A stretch of DNA of 64,000 nucleotides from Thalassomonas sp. M1454 (GTDB lineage Bacteria > Pseudomonadota > Gammaproteobacteria > Enterobacterales > Alteromonadaceae): assembly GCF_007097525.1 (NCBI RefSeq), contig NZ_VKDD01000001.1, positions 321,554 to 385,553 on the forward strand, read 5' to 3'. The translations under genes were made by a program, and so were the position numbers. Shown in pieces: positions 37,658 to 46,827 of the stretch; the stretch's first letter is position 1, and the number at the start of each line of letters is the position of its first letter. The notes below the pieces were generated by a model. That model ran no database searches and was not told where the DNA came from. It saw only the letters and a program-made list of their open reading frames with translations.

Positions 37658-37787
37658 AGTTATTCTTAGTTTGTTTTTGTAATCGGCTCAAGAATAAAGA
37701 CTCAGGCACTATATGTCTATCAACAAACATTAAAAATGCGACCGACTCCTTGTAAAGCAAGATAAACACTTGATTAATACAAGGTAA

Positions 37788-38978
37788 CTAAAATAAAAAA
37801 TATCCAAGCAAGGCAAAACTAATTACATAGGTCAAGATAGGTAACTTGGTAAAGCGCAATAGTACAAAACCTATTAAGACAATCACAAGCTGACTAATAG
37901 ACAGCACAGCACTGATGAAAACAGGGTTATACAAAGCGGCTAATAATAAACCGACAACGGCTGCATTTACGCCAACAATAGCATTAGCTATATTTTTATT
38001 TTGAGCCAAGTTAGACCAACTTTCTTGTAAGCTCAGTATTAATAAAAACCCCGGTAAAAAAACTCCCAAAGTAGCTATAGTTGCGCCAAGAAGAGCTTGT
38101 TCAGGTAAAGAACTAGCACCTAAAAAAGTAGCTAAAGTAAACATAGGGCCAGGAACGGCTTGTGCAGCTGCATAGCCCGTTAAAAAATTATCGGTAGTAA
38201 CTGCGCTTCCAAGTGTTTCTTGTAATAACGGTAAAACCACATGGCCGCCACCAAACACTAAGCTACCCGCAAGGTAGAAGTCATTGAATAAGTTAAGTAA
38301 TGGCCAAGGTAAAGAGATAAAAGGTAGTACGATTAATAAGCTCAAAAACAGTATCATTGGTAGCTTATTAAAACCCATATGCTTTGCTGTCGACGATGTT
38401 TGTTCAACTATCGAGGGGTTAGCTTTTGATTTTGCTACTTTTTGATATACAAGCGCAATTAATGCGCTAGCAACCAATACCAACAATTGGCTTAACAAGC
38501 TTGGAAAAAGCATTAAAAACAGAGCACTAGCGGCAAATATAAAAATAGTTAATCTGTTGGTGCAAAACATTTTAAACATAGTTAATGTAGCATCGGCGAC
38601 GACAACAACAGCTAGCAGTTTTAAACCATGAATAACACCATCAAGAAACACTTGCTCGCTGTGCTGACTAGTTGTTAAGGCAAAAAAATAGAGCAATAAA
38701 AAAGAAGGTAAGGTAAAGCCAATAAATGCCGAAATAGCACCTGCTAAGCCAGCTCGTTGGTAGCCAATACTAAAGCCAATCTGGCTAGAGCCAGGCCCAG
38801 GCAAGAACTGACTCAAAGCGATAAGGCGTGCGTAAGCAGATTCATCTAGCCACTTTAACTGCTCGACAAATGTTTTCCTAAAATAGCCAATATGAGCAGC
38901 AGGACCACCAAAGCTGATACAGCCTAGTAAAAGAAATCGCCAGAACACTTCAACACATTGATTCATCGAGTTTTTCAT
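37788..38978 (-). CDS. chrA: Chromate efflux transporter, CHR family
   Basis: A 396-aa inner-membrane protein of two homologous CHR halves. The first half carries LGCISFGGPAAHIGYFRKTFVEQLKWLDESAYARLIALSQFLPGPGSSQ and the second half the matching FGGGHVVLPLLQETL...TGYAAAQAVPGPMFTLATFLG. Both FGGP/FGGGH and PGP signatures are intact, so the two-domain LCHR type is complete. The start is not certain: ATGs at 38978 and 38966 both lack a clear ribosome site. It lies alone on the minus strand. Chromate export by a proton gradient is the family role; other anions are possible. Confidence 0.9.
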   Translation of the reverse strand: MKNSMNQCVEVFWRFLLLGCISFGGPAAHIGYFRKTFVEQLKWLDESAYARLIALSQFLPGPGSSQIGFSIGYQRAGLAGAISAFIGFTLPSFLLLYFFALTTSQHSEQVFLDGVIHGLKLLAVVVVADATLTMFKMFCTNRLTIFIFAASALFLMLFPSLLSQLLVLVASALIALVYQKVAKSKANPSIVEQTSSTAKHMGFNKLPMILFLSLLIVLPFISLPWPLLNLFNDFYLAGSLVFGGGHVVLPLLQETLGSAVTTDNFLTGYAAAQAVPGPMFTLATFLGASSLPEQALLGATIATLGVFLPGFLLILSLQESWSNLAQNKNIANAIVGVNAAVVGLLLAALYNPVFISAVLSISQLVIVLIGFVLLRFTKLPILTYVISFALLGYFLF

Positions 38979-39017
38979 TGGTTAATTAATTTAATAGCTC
39001 ATTTTAGTATGCATATA

Positions 39018-39485
39018 TTACAAGCATATGTCAGCAAATATAGCGTTGGTTAAAGAACTCAAATCTTTAGGGCACAACTCAACTTCTAAACCTCTTCTAC
39101 CTGCACTTACATAGATACTAGGAAATTGTTTAGCGGAACTGTCTATAACTGTTTTCAACCGCTTCTTTTGCCCCAAAGGGCTCACTCCACCTAAAACATA
39201 ACCTGTACTTCGTGCAACTGCAGCTTTATCTGCCATCACAGATTTTTTCGCTTTAACAGCTTTGGCAATTAGCTTTAAACTGAGCTTAAAAGACACCGGA
39301 ACTATCGCTACAGCAAGTTCATTATTATCTAAACTAACAACTAAGGTTTTAAATACACGCTCGGCAGGTAAAGAAAGTTTTTCAACGGCTTCTAAACCAA
39401 ACGAGTCACAAAGTGGGTCGTGCTGATACTCATGCACTGTATGCGCTATTTTGTGTTTGTTTAACAAATTAATTGCTGGAGTCAT
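39018..39485 (-). CDS. ybaK: Cys-tRNA(Pro)/Cys-tRNA(Cys) deacylase
   Basis: A 155-aa editing protein of the YbaK/EbsC family that hydrolyses mischarged Cys- or Ala-tRNA(Pro). Family segments are AINLLNKHKIAHTVHEYQHDP, ERVFKTLVVSLDNNELAVAIVPV and the VLGGVSPLGQKKRLKTVID turn that holds the active-site GxxSP loop. Length is normal. It is 11 bp from the gamma-glutamylcyclotransferase gene upstream on the same strand, so they are likely expressed together. Confidence 0.92.
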   Translation of the reverse strand: MTPAINLLNKHKIAHTVHEYQHDPLCDSFGLEAVEKLSLPAERVFKTLVVSLDNNELAVAIVPVSFKLSLKLIAKAVKAKKSVMADKAAVARSTGYVLGGVSPLGQKKRLKTVIDSSAKQFPSIYVSAGRRGLEVELCPKDLSSLTNAIFADICL

Positions 39486-39496
39486 AACAATACAGC

Positions 39497-39988
39497 CTAA
39501 AGGTGCAGTGAATTTTCTATTTTCGTTCTTTCAATATTTGCATCAGATTTAAAGGCTACCTGTTCGATCTGTGCAATGTACTCCTTGGGTAAAGCCGATT
39601 CTCTAGCACCAATTAATACATGTTTTTTATACCAGCAATATGGCACCGCCTCGCTATCTATCGTGATTGCATAATACGTTGAAGCTTGTGCTTGATTGCC
39701 AAATTCATCTTCAACAAGTACTGTTTTTTCATTATAGCCAACGCCCAAACCTTCAACTTTATCTAAGTAAGGCTTTTCATTTTCAGCTATTTCAAACAAA
39801 GCGCCAATGACTTTATCATGCTTATTTTGAGTAAAATATGCATCGCATTTACCTGAGCCGTCATGACTTACTTTATGAAATTTTAATGTATGCTGCTTTA
39901 AAATAAATGTACCTAAGCGTTTAGCACTTGGCACACGAGCACTTAATCTTGCAATTGACATATTCGAGCCATAGGCAAAGTATTTCAT
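39497..39988 (-). CDS. Gamma-glutamylcyclotransferase-like protein
   Basis: A 163-aa GGCT-fold protein. The substrate-binding YFAYGSNMS loop is at residues 3-11, and the catalytic-Glu region is LDKVEGLGVGYNEKTV near 75-90. The family releases 5-oxoproline from gamma-glutamyl amines or peptides. AAGGA lies five bases before the ATG. It precedes ybaK and follows the phzF-like gene by 55 bp. The exact gamma-glutamyl substrate is unknown. Confidence 0.87.
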   Translation of the reverse strand: MKYFAYGSNMSIARLSARVPSAKRLGTFILKQHTLKFHKVSHDGSGKCDAYFTQNKHDKVIGALFEIAENEKPYLDKVEGLGVGYNEKTVLVEDEFGNQAQASTYYAITIDSEAVPYCWYKKHVLIGARESALPKEYIAQIEQVAFKSDANIERTKIENSLHL

Positions 39989-40043
39989 TTTTTTCCTTAT
40001 GTAGTTTTATACCAAGTTAATTAACCAAGTGGGTATTTTCTAA

Positions 40044-40835
40044 TTAGACGGTTATTGTACCTTGCAAGTATTGCACAGCCTTGCCTGAGACTAAAACCCG
40101 GTCATCACTAATACGGCAAGTTAACTCGCCGCCACGCTGCGATGCCTGATAAGCACTAAGGTTATCCTTATTTAACTGCTTAGCCCAAAATGGCGCAAGA
40201 CCAGCATGAATAGAACCAGTAACAGGGTCTTCATCACCACCGTTAGCCGGCCAAAAATAACGCGATATAAAATCATATTTACTCGCAGGCGCAGTAACAA
40301 CCACATCATAAGGCTTCAGCTTTTTAAGCTCGTTAGAGTTTTGTACTACTTGAATAACATCAGACTCATGCTCATAAACGGCAAAGTAAGCTTGCTGATT
40401 TTTAAGCACTTGCTTAGGCTTAATAGATAACCCATTAAGTAAGTCTTCAGGTATATGGTCAACATGTTTAGGGGCGCAATTAGGAAAGCTCATTTCAATT
40501 AAGCCATCATTTTTGCGTTTAACTGTTAACTCTCCAACATGTAATGTTTGAAAGACAACTTGCAATAAAGACTTATCTTGTGCAAACAAAGTAAAAGCGG
40601 CAGCTAAAGTAGCATGCCCACAAAAATCTATTTCGGTAATTGGCGAAAACCAACGTATTTGAAAAGAATTCTTAGCCAGTGGCTTTACAAATGCCGTTTC
40701 TGATAGATTGTTTTCTATCGCAATATTTTGCATTAACTCATCACTAAGGTTGTGCTCAGTAATAAGAACTGCCGCAGAATTACCTTTAAACGCTACGCTA
40801 GTAAAAGCATCCACAATATTTATATTTAAAATCAT
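40044..40835 (-). CDS. PhzF family isomerase/epimerase
   Basis: A 263-aa protein of the PhzF/diaminopimelate-epimerase-like fold with two similar halves. The catalytic Glu is in NNLSETAFV (Glu46). The second-half signatures GHATLAAAF and EDPVTGSIHAGLAPFWAKQL are intact. No phenazine genes are near, so it is one of the many stand-alone PhzF relatives of unknown substrate. It is divergent from the AbgT transporter over 154 bp, which holds AT-rich promoter sequence and nothing else I can name. Confidence 0.9.
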   Translation of the reverse strand: MILNINIVDAFTSVAFKGNSAAVLITEHNLSDELMQNIAIENNLSETAFVKPLAKNSFQIRWFSPITEIDFCGHATLAAAFTLFAQDKSLLQVVFQTLHVGELTVKRKNDGLIEMSFPNCAPKHVDHIPEDLLNGLSIKPKQVLKNQQAYFAVYEHESDVIQVVQNSNELKKLKPYDVVVTAPASKYDFISRYFWPANGGDEDPVTGSIHAGLAPFWAKQLNKDNLSAYQASQRGGELTCRISDDRVLVSGKAVQYLQGTITV

Positions 40836-40989
40836 AGTTTACCGTATTTTATGTTGCTACATTTTTAATCATAGGTCATATACATGTTTGATAATAAAAA
40901 TAATACCATCACTGCGTCATTTAATGAGGTATTTTCTCCTTAAAAGTGTTAACTTTCGTTTTTATTTTTTAATCATTAAGCTGTAATTT

Positions 40990-42570
40990 ATGACTATAGA
41001 AACTACACAGCAGGCACCTAAAGATACTTGGTTTAATCGATTTTTAGCTTCGGTTGAATTTTTAGGTAACTTGCTACCTCACCCAATCACACTCTTTGCC
41101 CTATTTTGCTTATTCATCATTGTCTTTAGTGGCATTGCTGATTGGTTCGGATTGAGCGCAATTGACCCTCGCCCAATAGGCTCTTCAGGACGAGATCCTG
41201 ATGGTGTTATTGAAGTGGTTAGCCTAATGAGCGCCGACGGTTTGCAAAAAATTGTCACTGGCTTAGTTACTAACTTTACTAACTTTGCACCTCTAGGCAC
41301 TGTTTTAGTTGCATTGCTTGGTGTTAGTGTTGCTGAACATTCAGGCTTTTTATCTGCGGCATTACGCGGCATGGTTATGGGAGCATCTAAGCGCTTAGTA
41401 ACCTTTATGATAGTGTTTGCAGCTATCTTATCAAATACAGCTTCGGAGCTTGGTTATGTAGTTTTAATTCCACTTGCAGCCATGATCTTTCATAGCTTAG
41501 GTCGCCATCCGTTAGCTGGTTTAGCTGCTGCCTTTGCTGGTGTTTCAGGTGGTTATAGTGCCAACTTATTACTTGGTACAATTGACCCTCTGCTTGCAGG
41601 TATAACAACGCCAGCTGCGCAAATGATCGCCCCTGATTACCAAGTTGGTCCTGAAGCCAACTGGTACTTTATGATGATCTCAACCTTCCTTATTGCAATC
41701 TTAGGTACCTTTATTACTGAAAAAGTAGTTGAACCTAGATTAGGAAAATACAATGAAGATGAGGCAAGTGAAGTGCTAGACACTAATATTGAACACTTGT
41801 CTGCAATTGAGCGTAAAGGCTTAATGTATGCTGGCTTAACTTTTCTTGGCTTAGCAATACTACTCGCGCTTACTATCGTTCCTGACGACGGTATTTTAAG
41901 ACACCCTGAAACTGGTTTAGTAAAAGGCTCTCCGTTTTTAAAAGGCATAGTCGCTTTTATCTTTATTACCTTTGCCATCCCTGGTTTTGTTTACGGTAAA
42001 GTGGTTGGCACCATGAAAAACGATCGTGATGTGATTAACGCTATGAGTAAAAGTATGGGCTCGTTAAGCATGTATATTGTGCTAGTATTTTTTGCGGCAC
42101 AGTTTGTTGCGTTTTTTAAATGGACCAATTTAGGCACCATTTTAGCAATTAATGGTGCTGAACTATTACAAGCATTAAGCATGACTGGCCCTGAGGTCTT
42201 TGTTTTATTTATTTTAATGTGTGCGGTAATTAACCTAACATTAGGCTCGTCATCTGCACAGTGGGCAGCTACCGCTCCTATATTTGTGCCTATGTTAATG
42301 CTGATCGGCTATGCACCTGAAACCATTCAAGCGGCTTACCGTATTGGCGACTCGGTCACCAATTTAATCACCCCTATGATGAGCTATTTTGGTTTGATAC
42401 TTGCGGTTGCAACTAAGTACAAAAAAGACATGGGTATAGGAACATTAATAGCGACTATGTTGCCATATAGTCTGGCTTTCTTAGCCGGTTGGGTAGCGTT
42501 ATTCTATATTTGGGTATTTGCTTTTGGTTTACCAGTAGGTCCTGGTTCACCTATTTATTTTCAGCCTTAA
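40990..42570 (+). CDS. AbgT family transporter
   Basis: A 526-aa inner-membrane protein with about nine to eleven helices and two re-entrant regions. It contains family segments FLGNLLPHPITLFALFCLFIIVFSGIADWFGL, NFAPLGTVLVALLGVSVAEHSGFLSAALRG and GSSSAQWAATAPIFVPMLMLIGYAPE. AbgT members import p-aminobenzoyl-glutamate in E. coli, while MtrF/YdaH relatives export sulfonamides or p-aminobenzoate. Sequence alone does not decide between these. A long inverted repeat follows its stop. Confidence 0.92.
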   Translation: MTIETTQQAPKDTWFNRFLASVEFLGNLLPHPITLFALFCLFIIVFSGIADWFGLSAIDPRPIGSSGRDPDGVIEVVSLMSADGLQKIVTGLVTNFTNFAPLGTVLVALLGVSVAEHSGFLSAALRGMVMGASKRLVTFMIVFAAILSNTASELGYVVLIPLAAMIFHSLGRHPLAGLAAAFAGVSGGYSANLLLGTIDPLLAGITTPAAQMIAPDYQVGPEANWYFMMISTFLIAILGTFITEKVVEPRLGKYNEDEASEVLDTNIEHLSAIERKGLMYAGLTFLGLAILLALTIVPDDGILRHPETGLVKGSPFLKGIVAFIFITFAIPGFVYGKVVGTMKNDRDVINAMSKSMGSLSMYIVLVFFAAQFVAFFKWTNLGTILAINGAELLQALSMTGPEVFVLFILMCAVINLTLGSSSAQWAATAPIFVPMLMLIGYAPETIQAAYRIGDSVTNLITPMMSYFGLILAVATKYKKDMGIGTLIATMLPYSLAFLAGWVALFYIWVFAFGLPVGPGSPIYFQP

Positions 42571-42579
42571 ATAAAGCGA

Positions 42580-42619
42580 GTTAATGTTCTAGCTTAAACT
42601 TATTAGCTAGAACATTAAC
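42580..42619. terminator. Long inverted repeat between convergent genes
   Basis: Perfect 15-bp arms (42580-42594 and 42605-42619; GTTAATGTTCTAGCT and its complement) with a 10-base loop, between the stops of the AbgT and sugar-dehydrogenase genes. It has no T-run but is well placed as a bidirectional terminator. Confidence 0.65.
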
Positions 42620-42637
42620 GGCTAATAAAGCCAAACA

Positions 42638-43777
42638 TTAATTAGATGGTGTAAGTTGTAGCAAGCGAGCATTTTCACCATCTTCTAAAACCCAGATAGC
42701 TCCTTTAGGTCCTTGCTCTACCTCGCGTATGCGTTTTTTCATATCAAAACGCTCAGCCTCTTTTACTTGAATACCTGCAATATGCATTCGTAGCAGTGAC
42801 TCAGATTTAAGCCCGCCGATAAACACATCGCCTTGCCATTGAGGAAAAATTGAACCGCTGTAGACAATCAAACCAGAGGGAGCTACCGTTGGTACCCAAC
42901 TAACCTTGGGCGCACTAAATTCTGGACGGGTATCATGATTAGGTATTTTTACACCCGAATATTGATTGCCCTCAGATACAATAGGCCAACCATAATTACC
43001 TCCACCAACAACTAGGTTAAACTCATCACCGTGTCTAGGGCCCATTTCATGGCTCCACAACTGGCCTTTGTTATCAAAAGCAATGCCGAGCATATTACGA
43101 TGACCTGTTGACCAAAAAGTCTTTGCTAGTTCACCTTTGTGCTGGAATGGATTATCTTCAGGTACACTGCCATCGCTATTAAGCCTAATGATTTTACCTA
43201 AATTTTGTTCCCAGCTTTGTGCTGGCTCTTGCTTTTGTCTATCGCCAGAAGTAATCATTAAATAACCATCGGGACTGAATGCCATTTTATGCGAATAATG
43301 GCCACTACCGCTAACCTTAGGTGTTTGTTGCCAAAGAGTTTCGATATTTTCTAATTTAGGTTTACCTGAGGGTAATTTAAGTTGCGCACGAATAACTACA
43401 GCACCTTTTTTACCAGAGCTATCCTGATCTGCATATGACAAGTAAACCAAGTTATTATCTTGATAGTTAGGGTGAATAATAATATCGCCCAAACCACCTT
43501 GGCCGCCATAAGCGACTTTCGGCACTCCTGCAACGGTTACCTTGGTGCGCTTGTCTAAATTAACAAGTATCAACTTACCTTCTTTTTCAGTAACCAGTAG
43601 CTCGCCATTAGGTAAAAATGTCATTGCCCAAGGTTGATCAAATGTAGCAAACTCTGTGGCATTAAGCTTTGAACCTTTATTGCTACTAAACACATCGTCA
43701 ACTGATTGTGCATAAGCTTTATTTGCAAACATTGAAAACAGAATACATAAATAACTTATTAAACGTATTGGCTGCAT
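42638..43777 (-). CDS. PQQ-dependent sugar dehydrogenase family protein
   Basis: A 379-aa periplasmic beta-propeller of the glucose/sorbosone dehydrogenase family (Asd/YliI-like). A Sec signal peptide of about 23 residues (to NKAYA) is present. Blade and active-site segments include [82 protein letters not shown] and [16 protein letters not shown]. These are typical of aldose dehydrogenases using PQQ, though no PQQ synthesis gene is in the window. It lies 13 bp after the P-loop kinase gene. Confidence 0.92.
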   Translation of the reverse strand: MQPIRLISYLCILFSMFANKAYAQSVDDVFSSNKGSKLNATEFATFDQPWAMTFLPNGELLVTEKEGKLILVNLDKRTKVTVAGVPKVAYGGQGGLGDIIIHPNYQDNNLVYLSYADQDSSGKKGAVVIRAQLKLPSGKPKLENIETLWQQTPKVSGSGHYSHKMAFSPDGYLMITSGDRQKQEPAQSWEQNLGKIIRLNSDGSVPEDNPFQHKGELAKTFWSTGHRNMLGIAFDNKGQLWSHEMGPRHGDEFNLVVGGGNYGWPIVSEGNQYSGVKIPNHDTRPEFSAPKVSWVPTVAPSGLIVYSGSIFPQWQGDVFIGGLKSESLLRMHIAGIQVKEAERFDMKKRIREVEQGPKGAIWVLEDGENARLLQLTPSN

Positions 43778-43790
43778 AGTTTTATTTTCC

Positions 43791-44276
43791 TTAATTATCT
43801 TGATTTGTTACGTGCATTGTTTTTTTGCCTGTAAATTTATCATAAATACTTTGATGAGCGACTTTAGAGAAGGTATCTGTTCGAAGATCATATTGTGAAA
43901 TCCAATCGATTAACATATCCAAGTTTGCATCTTGGGCTGCTTTACTTTCGTATTTATGAGCTTCCCAAGGTCTATTTTTTGCATTTTTAATACAGTTTGG
44001 TACAGGTAAATTTAAAAAAATCATTTCACTCGCATATGGGATGATCATTTCAATTAAATCTGAATAGCAGCCTTCAACAATCCAGTTATCGTTGGCATTT
44101 AAAAATTGTGTAATTAACGTATTTGATTGTGCAAGAGGCATACGTTCAGGTTGAGGAGAAGAATTCCAAGCAACTGTATCTAAATCTAAATGAGACAAGC
44201 CACCTTTACTAGCAAGTTGTTTTGCTAGCGTTGATTTACCCGAACCAGAATTTCCAAAAATTATAATTTTTGTCAA
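43791..44276 (-). CDS. P-loop nucleoside/adenylate-kinase-like protein
   Basis: A 161-aa P-loop NTPase. The Walker A motif is GNSGSGKST (residues 8-16), followed by [17 protein letters not shown] and [24 protein letters not shown], a pattern of the FlaR/topology-modulation-type adenylate-kinase-like group. The substrate is unknown. It is probably co-transcribed with the sugar dehydrogenase, but no shared role is evident. Confidence 0.75.
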   Translation of the reverse strand: MTKIIIFGNSGSGKSTLAKQLASKGGLSHLDLDTVAWNSSPQPERMPLAQSNTLITQFLNANDNWIVEGCYSDLIEMIIPYASEMIFLNLPVPNCIKNAKNRPWEAHKYESKAAQDANLDMLIDWISQYDLRTDTFSKVAHQSIYDKFTGKKTMHVTNQDN

Positions 44277-44319
44277 ACTTTCCCCTTAATAGTGAGACTT
44301 AACATTAAGCTTTATAATA

Positions 44320-44535
44320 TTAATCGAGTTTTACTACTTTAGGATGCTTATCTGACGAATACTCATGGAATATATCATCAAGATAAGTAGCAAGTTCTGC
44401 TATATCTAAGTCTTGAGGAATAACCACATCATAAACACGCGAGCGCATACCCGTATCTGATTCATTAAATAGTAACCATTGTTGGTCTTTTTTAACAACA
44501 GACATCTTTTTACCAAACACATTAAACTTAATCAT
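44320..44535 (-). CDS. DUF7661-type small protein
   Basis: A 71-aa cytoplasmic protein. The pattern KFNVFGKKMSVVKKDQQWLLF...DVVIPQDLDIAELATYLDDIFHE...HPKVVKL fits the DUF7661 family of unknown function. I start at the ATG at 44535; a GTG two codons upstream is the only other choice, and neither has a strong ribosome site. It lies 43 bp from the kinase gene on the same strand. Confidence 0.65.
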   Translation of the reverse strand: MIKFNVFGKKMSVVKKDQQWLLFNESDTGMRSRVYDVVIPQDLDIAELATYLDDIFHEYSSDKHPKVVKLD

Positions 44536-44566
44536 GATCACACTCGCGTTATTTGATGTAAGTAAT

Positions 44567-44674
44567 TTACCTTAATAGTCCTAAAACTTCTTCGCCATTA
44601 AAACTTACGTTTAATTGTTTACACCCTTTAGACGTAATCAATACATCAACAAAAGTATCTTCTGCAGCACGTTT
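44567..44674 (-). pseudogene. Possible 3' remnant of a lost gene
   Basis: A 35-codon minus-strand open frame follows an in-frame TAG and has no start codon near its beginning. It reads as protein-like sequence (DTFVDVLITSKGCKQL and NVSFNGEEVLGLLR) and ends in TAA. It fills most of the 158-bp gap between the DUF7661 and DM13 genes. It may be the tail of a deleted gene; the family is not recognised. Confidence 0.3.
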
Positions 44675-44693
44675 CTATAAATACTCATTTAAG

Positions 44694-45170
44694 TTAACGA
44701 TATTTAGCGGACGTAATAAATTCTCCAAAGGCCTCACACCAAACCACAACAGTATTAAATTGCGATAACTTAACGCTAGCCTCTAGCTTTACCATGAAAT
44801 TGTCAAAAGTATCTACATCGCCAACAAGTTGCATTGAGGGCTTCAAGAGTTCAAATTCAGCTTCGGTTTCAACAAATTTAGGAGATAAATAAAGTTTGTA
44901 TTCTGGGCCAGGAGCAAGCTCCCCCATTAAAGTTATATATTCTTGGCTAAGTGAGACCCGACCTTCTCCCCAGTGGAGCAGATCACTGCCCTTTAGATCT
45001 CGTGTAAATTCAGTCCTATATTCAGCCTGCAAAGCTATTGCTTTAATATCAGCAGCAGTTGGTGAAGGGGGAGCGATAAGTATAGGTAATAGATAAATTC
45101 CTATGATAAAGCCAAAGGCCAACATAGAAAGGTGTGTAAAGCTTAGTAAGATTAACTTTTGAATTTTCAT
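44694..45170 (-). CDS. DM13 domain protein, membrane-anchored
   Basis: About 158 aa with one N-terminal helix (about 10-30) and then a DM13 domain facing the periplasm: DLLHWGEGRVSLSQEYITLMGELAPGPEYKLYLSPKF and TFDNFMVKLEASVKLSQFNTVVVWCEAFGEFITSAKYR. The single Cys near the end is the one conserved in DM13. The domain is thought to act in redox or electron transfer. I start at the ATG at 45170; another ATG five codons earlier has AAAGGA almost touching it. Confidence 0.75.
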   Translation of the reverse strand: MKIQKLILLSFTHLSMLAFGFIIGIYLLPILIAPPSPTAADIKAIALQAEYRTEFTRDLKGSDLLHWGEGRVSLSQEYITLMGELAPGPEYKLYLSPKFVETEAEFELLKPSMQLVGDVDTFDNFMVKLEASVKLSQFNTVVVWCEAFGEFITSAKYR

Positions 45171-45187
45171 AATACTCGTATACATTC

Positions 45188-45271
45188 CTTTAAAGCCGAT
45201 TTAAAGGCCAATTTCTTTTGATTAAAACCTTAAGAGCTTGAAAATCTAAGTTTGATAAATAGTTGTTTTAG
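45188..45271 (-). other. Degenerate attC-like site (distal end of integron array)
   Basis: On the + strand AAAGCCGATTTAAAGGCCAA resembles the GCC(T)nATTAAgAGGCAA left half of the good attC sites, and GATAAATAGTTGTTTTAGCC resembles their right half. The AAC core has been lost (AAAG). It lies against the stop of the GNAT gene at 45278, the position expected of its attC. Confidence 0.3.
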
Positions 45272-45277
45272 CCATAA

Positions 45278-45700
45278 CTAGGTGATTTTCAACTCCATGT
45301 AATAAAACTTTTCATCCTCACTGACCACACTAAACCTCTGTCTTTTATATAGGTGATATGCAGGGCTAATTTTAAACACCTTCAAACTTAGCTTTGTAGC
45401 AGCTAAATTTCGAGCCAACCGCACTGATTCATGCAATGCTTGGGCGCCAATACCTCGATTCTGAAATGAAGCACTAATTTGCAGATCTCTTAGATAACAG
45501 CCATCACTATCGAATGACAACCGTAAAACTCCTATTAGCTCGCCATTAAGTAAAATATCCCAATTATCTAGATCTTGAATTTGCTCCAGAATTTTAGCTT
45601 GTTCCCAATCGACAGAGTGATGAGCATAATAAGAACGCATATTGTCATAAGTAATTTCAGCTGATTTTAATAAATCATCGGTTGCTCGATATGAAATCAT
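45278..45700 (-). CDS. GNAT family N-acetyltransferase
   Basis: A 140-aa acetyltransferase. The acetyl-CoA-binding signature is QISASFQNRGIGAQALHESVRLA (R-G-x-G-A in motif A), preceded by the beta strand GCYLRDLQIS and followed by LKVFKISPAYHLYKRQRFSVV. An AGGAG lies seven bases before the ATG. It is flanked on the right by an attC-like site and on the left by a decayed one, so it is probably the last cassette of the integron. The substrate is unknown. Confidence 0.85.
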   Translation of the reverse strand: MISYRATDDLLKSAEITYDNMRSYYAHHSVDWEQAKILEQIQDLDNWDILLNGELIGVLRLSFDSDGCYLRDLQISASFQNRGIGAQALHESVRLARNLAATKLSLKVFKISPAYHLYKRQRFSVVSEDEKFYYMELKIT

Positions 45701-45717
45701 AACTAATCTCCTAATGC

Positions 45718-45766
45718 TAAGTTAACACTCTGCCAACTAGAATCCAGCTTTAAACTCTTGTTATAA
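45718..45766 (-). other. Short attC-like recombination site, cassette 8
   Basis: AAGTTAACACT on the left and CTCTTGTTATAA on the right supply AAC (45724-45726) and GTT (45760-45762) cores about 37 bp apart. The stop of the GNAT gene at 45761 overlaps it, as in the better sites. It is much shorter than attC1-4 and only weakly self-complementary. Confidence 0.4.
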
Positions 45767-46186
45767 CGCTTTTACAAGGCAGAAGGTTACATGACCTTGG
45801 GGATGATCGACTAACTCACCATAAACTTTATAGCCTCGTTTTTCATAAAAAGGCTTTGCTTGGAAACTTAATGTTTCAGTGCGCATATATTTGAAGCCTT
45901 TTTCTTTTGCAAAGCTTTCTGCTGCGTCCATTAATTTGTTGCCAACACCTTTACCTCTAGTTTCATCAGATAACCAGAGTAACTCTAAAATACAGTAATT
46001 CCAAAATGCTGTAGCTCTCACGCCACCTAACACTTTGCCATCATCATCTCTAACAAATGCAGCAAATTTGGTATCGGCTTCAAATACAACATCATCAGGA
46101 ATATGTCGTTGGTTAAAAGATTGAATACCTTTACTTATGGTTTCAAGGTCGCTTTCTGTTGGGGAGGTTGTTACATCAATCTTCAT
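45761..46186 (-). CDS. GNAT family N-acetyltransferase, likely integron cassette
   Basis: A 141-aa acetyltransferase with strand FAAFVRDDDGKVLGGVRATAFWNYCILELLWLSDETRGKGVGNKLMDAAESFAKEKGF (motif A R-G-K-G-V-G) and the C-terminal LSFQAKPFYEKRGYKVYGEL. This is the usual GNAT core; its substrate is unknown. Its stop overlaps an attC-like site, and attC7 lies 116 bp upstream of its start. The leader 46187-46301 contains ATAACGC and an imperfect GGTTAA/TTAACC stem, perhaps an older attC remnant. Confidence 0.87.
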   Translation of the reverse strand: MKIDVTTSPTESDLETISKGIQSFNQRHIPDDVVFEADTKFAAFVRDDDGKVLGGVRATAFWNYCILELLWLSDETRGKGVGNKLMDAAESFAKEKGFKYMRTETLSFQAKPFYEKRGYKVYGELVDHPQGHVTFCLVKAL

Positions 46187-46301
46187 CTTTCTTCCGTGCT
46201 TTATAAAGCTATAACGCTGTAGTAGGAGGTTAATAATGCTTGTCTAAGTTTAATAATGGAACCCTTAACCTGTCTAAAGCTATTGAACTTTGAACACTCA
46301 A

Positions 46302-46379
46302 AACCAACGCCGCCTTAAGAAGCTAATGATACTGACACATGTTTTTGTGTTATTTATCCTATTAAGTGACTCGTTATAT
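46302..46379 (-). other. attC site, cassette 7
   Basis: AAC core at 46306-46308 followed by GCCGCCTTAAGAAGCTAATGATACTG, and GTTATAT core at 46373-46379. The inner sequences GCTAATGATACTG and GTGTTATTT(A/G)TCCTATT are shared with attC4, so both come from one attC lineage. The stop of the gene at 46374 overlaps the right core. Confidence 0.75.
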
Positions 46380-46796
46380 TGTTATACGCCTAGTAATTAA
46401 CCATAAGCTAAGCAGTGGGATTAGCACTAAAAAAATAGGTTGTCCGAATAATTTATAAAGAGCCCATACTTCTTCGTTGACCACTTGATTAACAATGTAG
46501 GCAATGATTGCTAACGCAAAAAAAAGAGATATATTCATCAGGTTAAACCTACACCAAACCTTATTGGATAAGTGCAATCTGCTACCTAAAAACACATATG
46601 GCAATCCTTTATTTTGAAATAGCGTAATCAAAATAAAGAATACGGCTAAGATGCACCAAAAAACTGTTGGCATTAAGCTAAAATTATTAATTAGATTCAA
46701 TAAGTTCAGTTGCTCACTTATAAACGCAACGAGAAGTGATGAAAAGAAAATTGAAAGTAGATATCGCCAGTACATTCCCCACAAACTAATTTCCAC
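46374..46796 (-). CDS. Integron cassette: unknown four-helix membrane protein
   Basis: A 140-aa hydrophobic protein not recognised by family, with about four helices (8-24, 38-58, 85-107 and 117-135) and a basic loop GSRLHLSNKVWCRFNL. The start is likely the GTG at 46796, 32 bp from attC6; an ATG at 46775 is another option. Neither has a good ribosome site, which is usual for cassettes translated from a shared transcript. Its stop lies inside attC7. Confidence 0.65.
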   Translation of the reverse strand: MEISLWGMYWRYLLSIFFSSLLVAFISEQLNLLNLINNFSLMPTVFWCILAVFFILITLFQNKGLPYVFLGSRLHLSNKVWCRFNLMNISLFFALAIIAYIVNQVVNEEVWALYKLFGQPIFLVLIPLLSLWLITRRITI

Positions 46797-46827
46797 CTAT
46801 TGATTCAAACGCAAAAGTTTAATAAAA

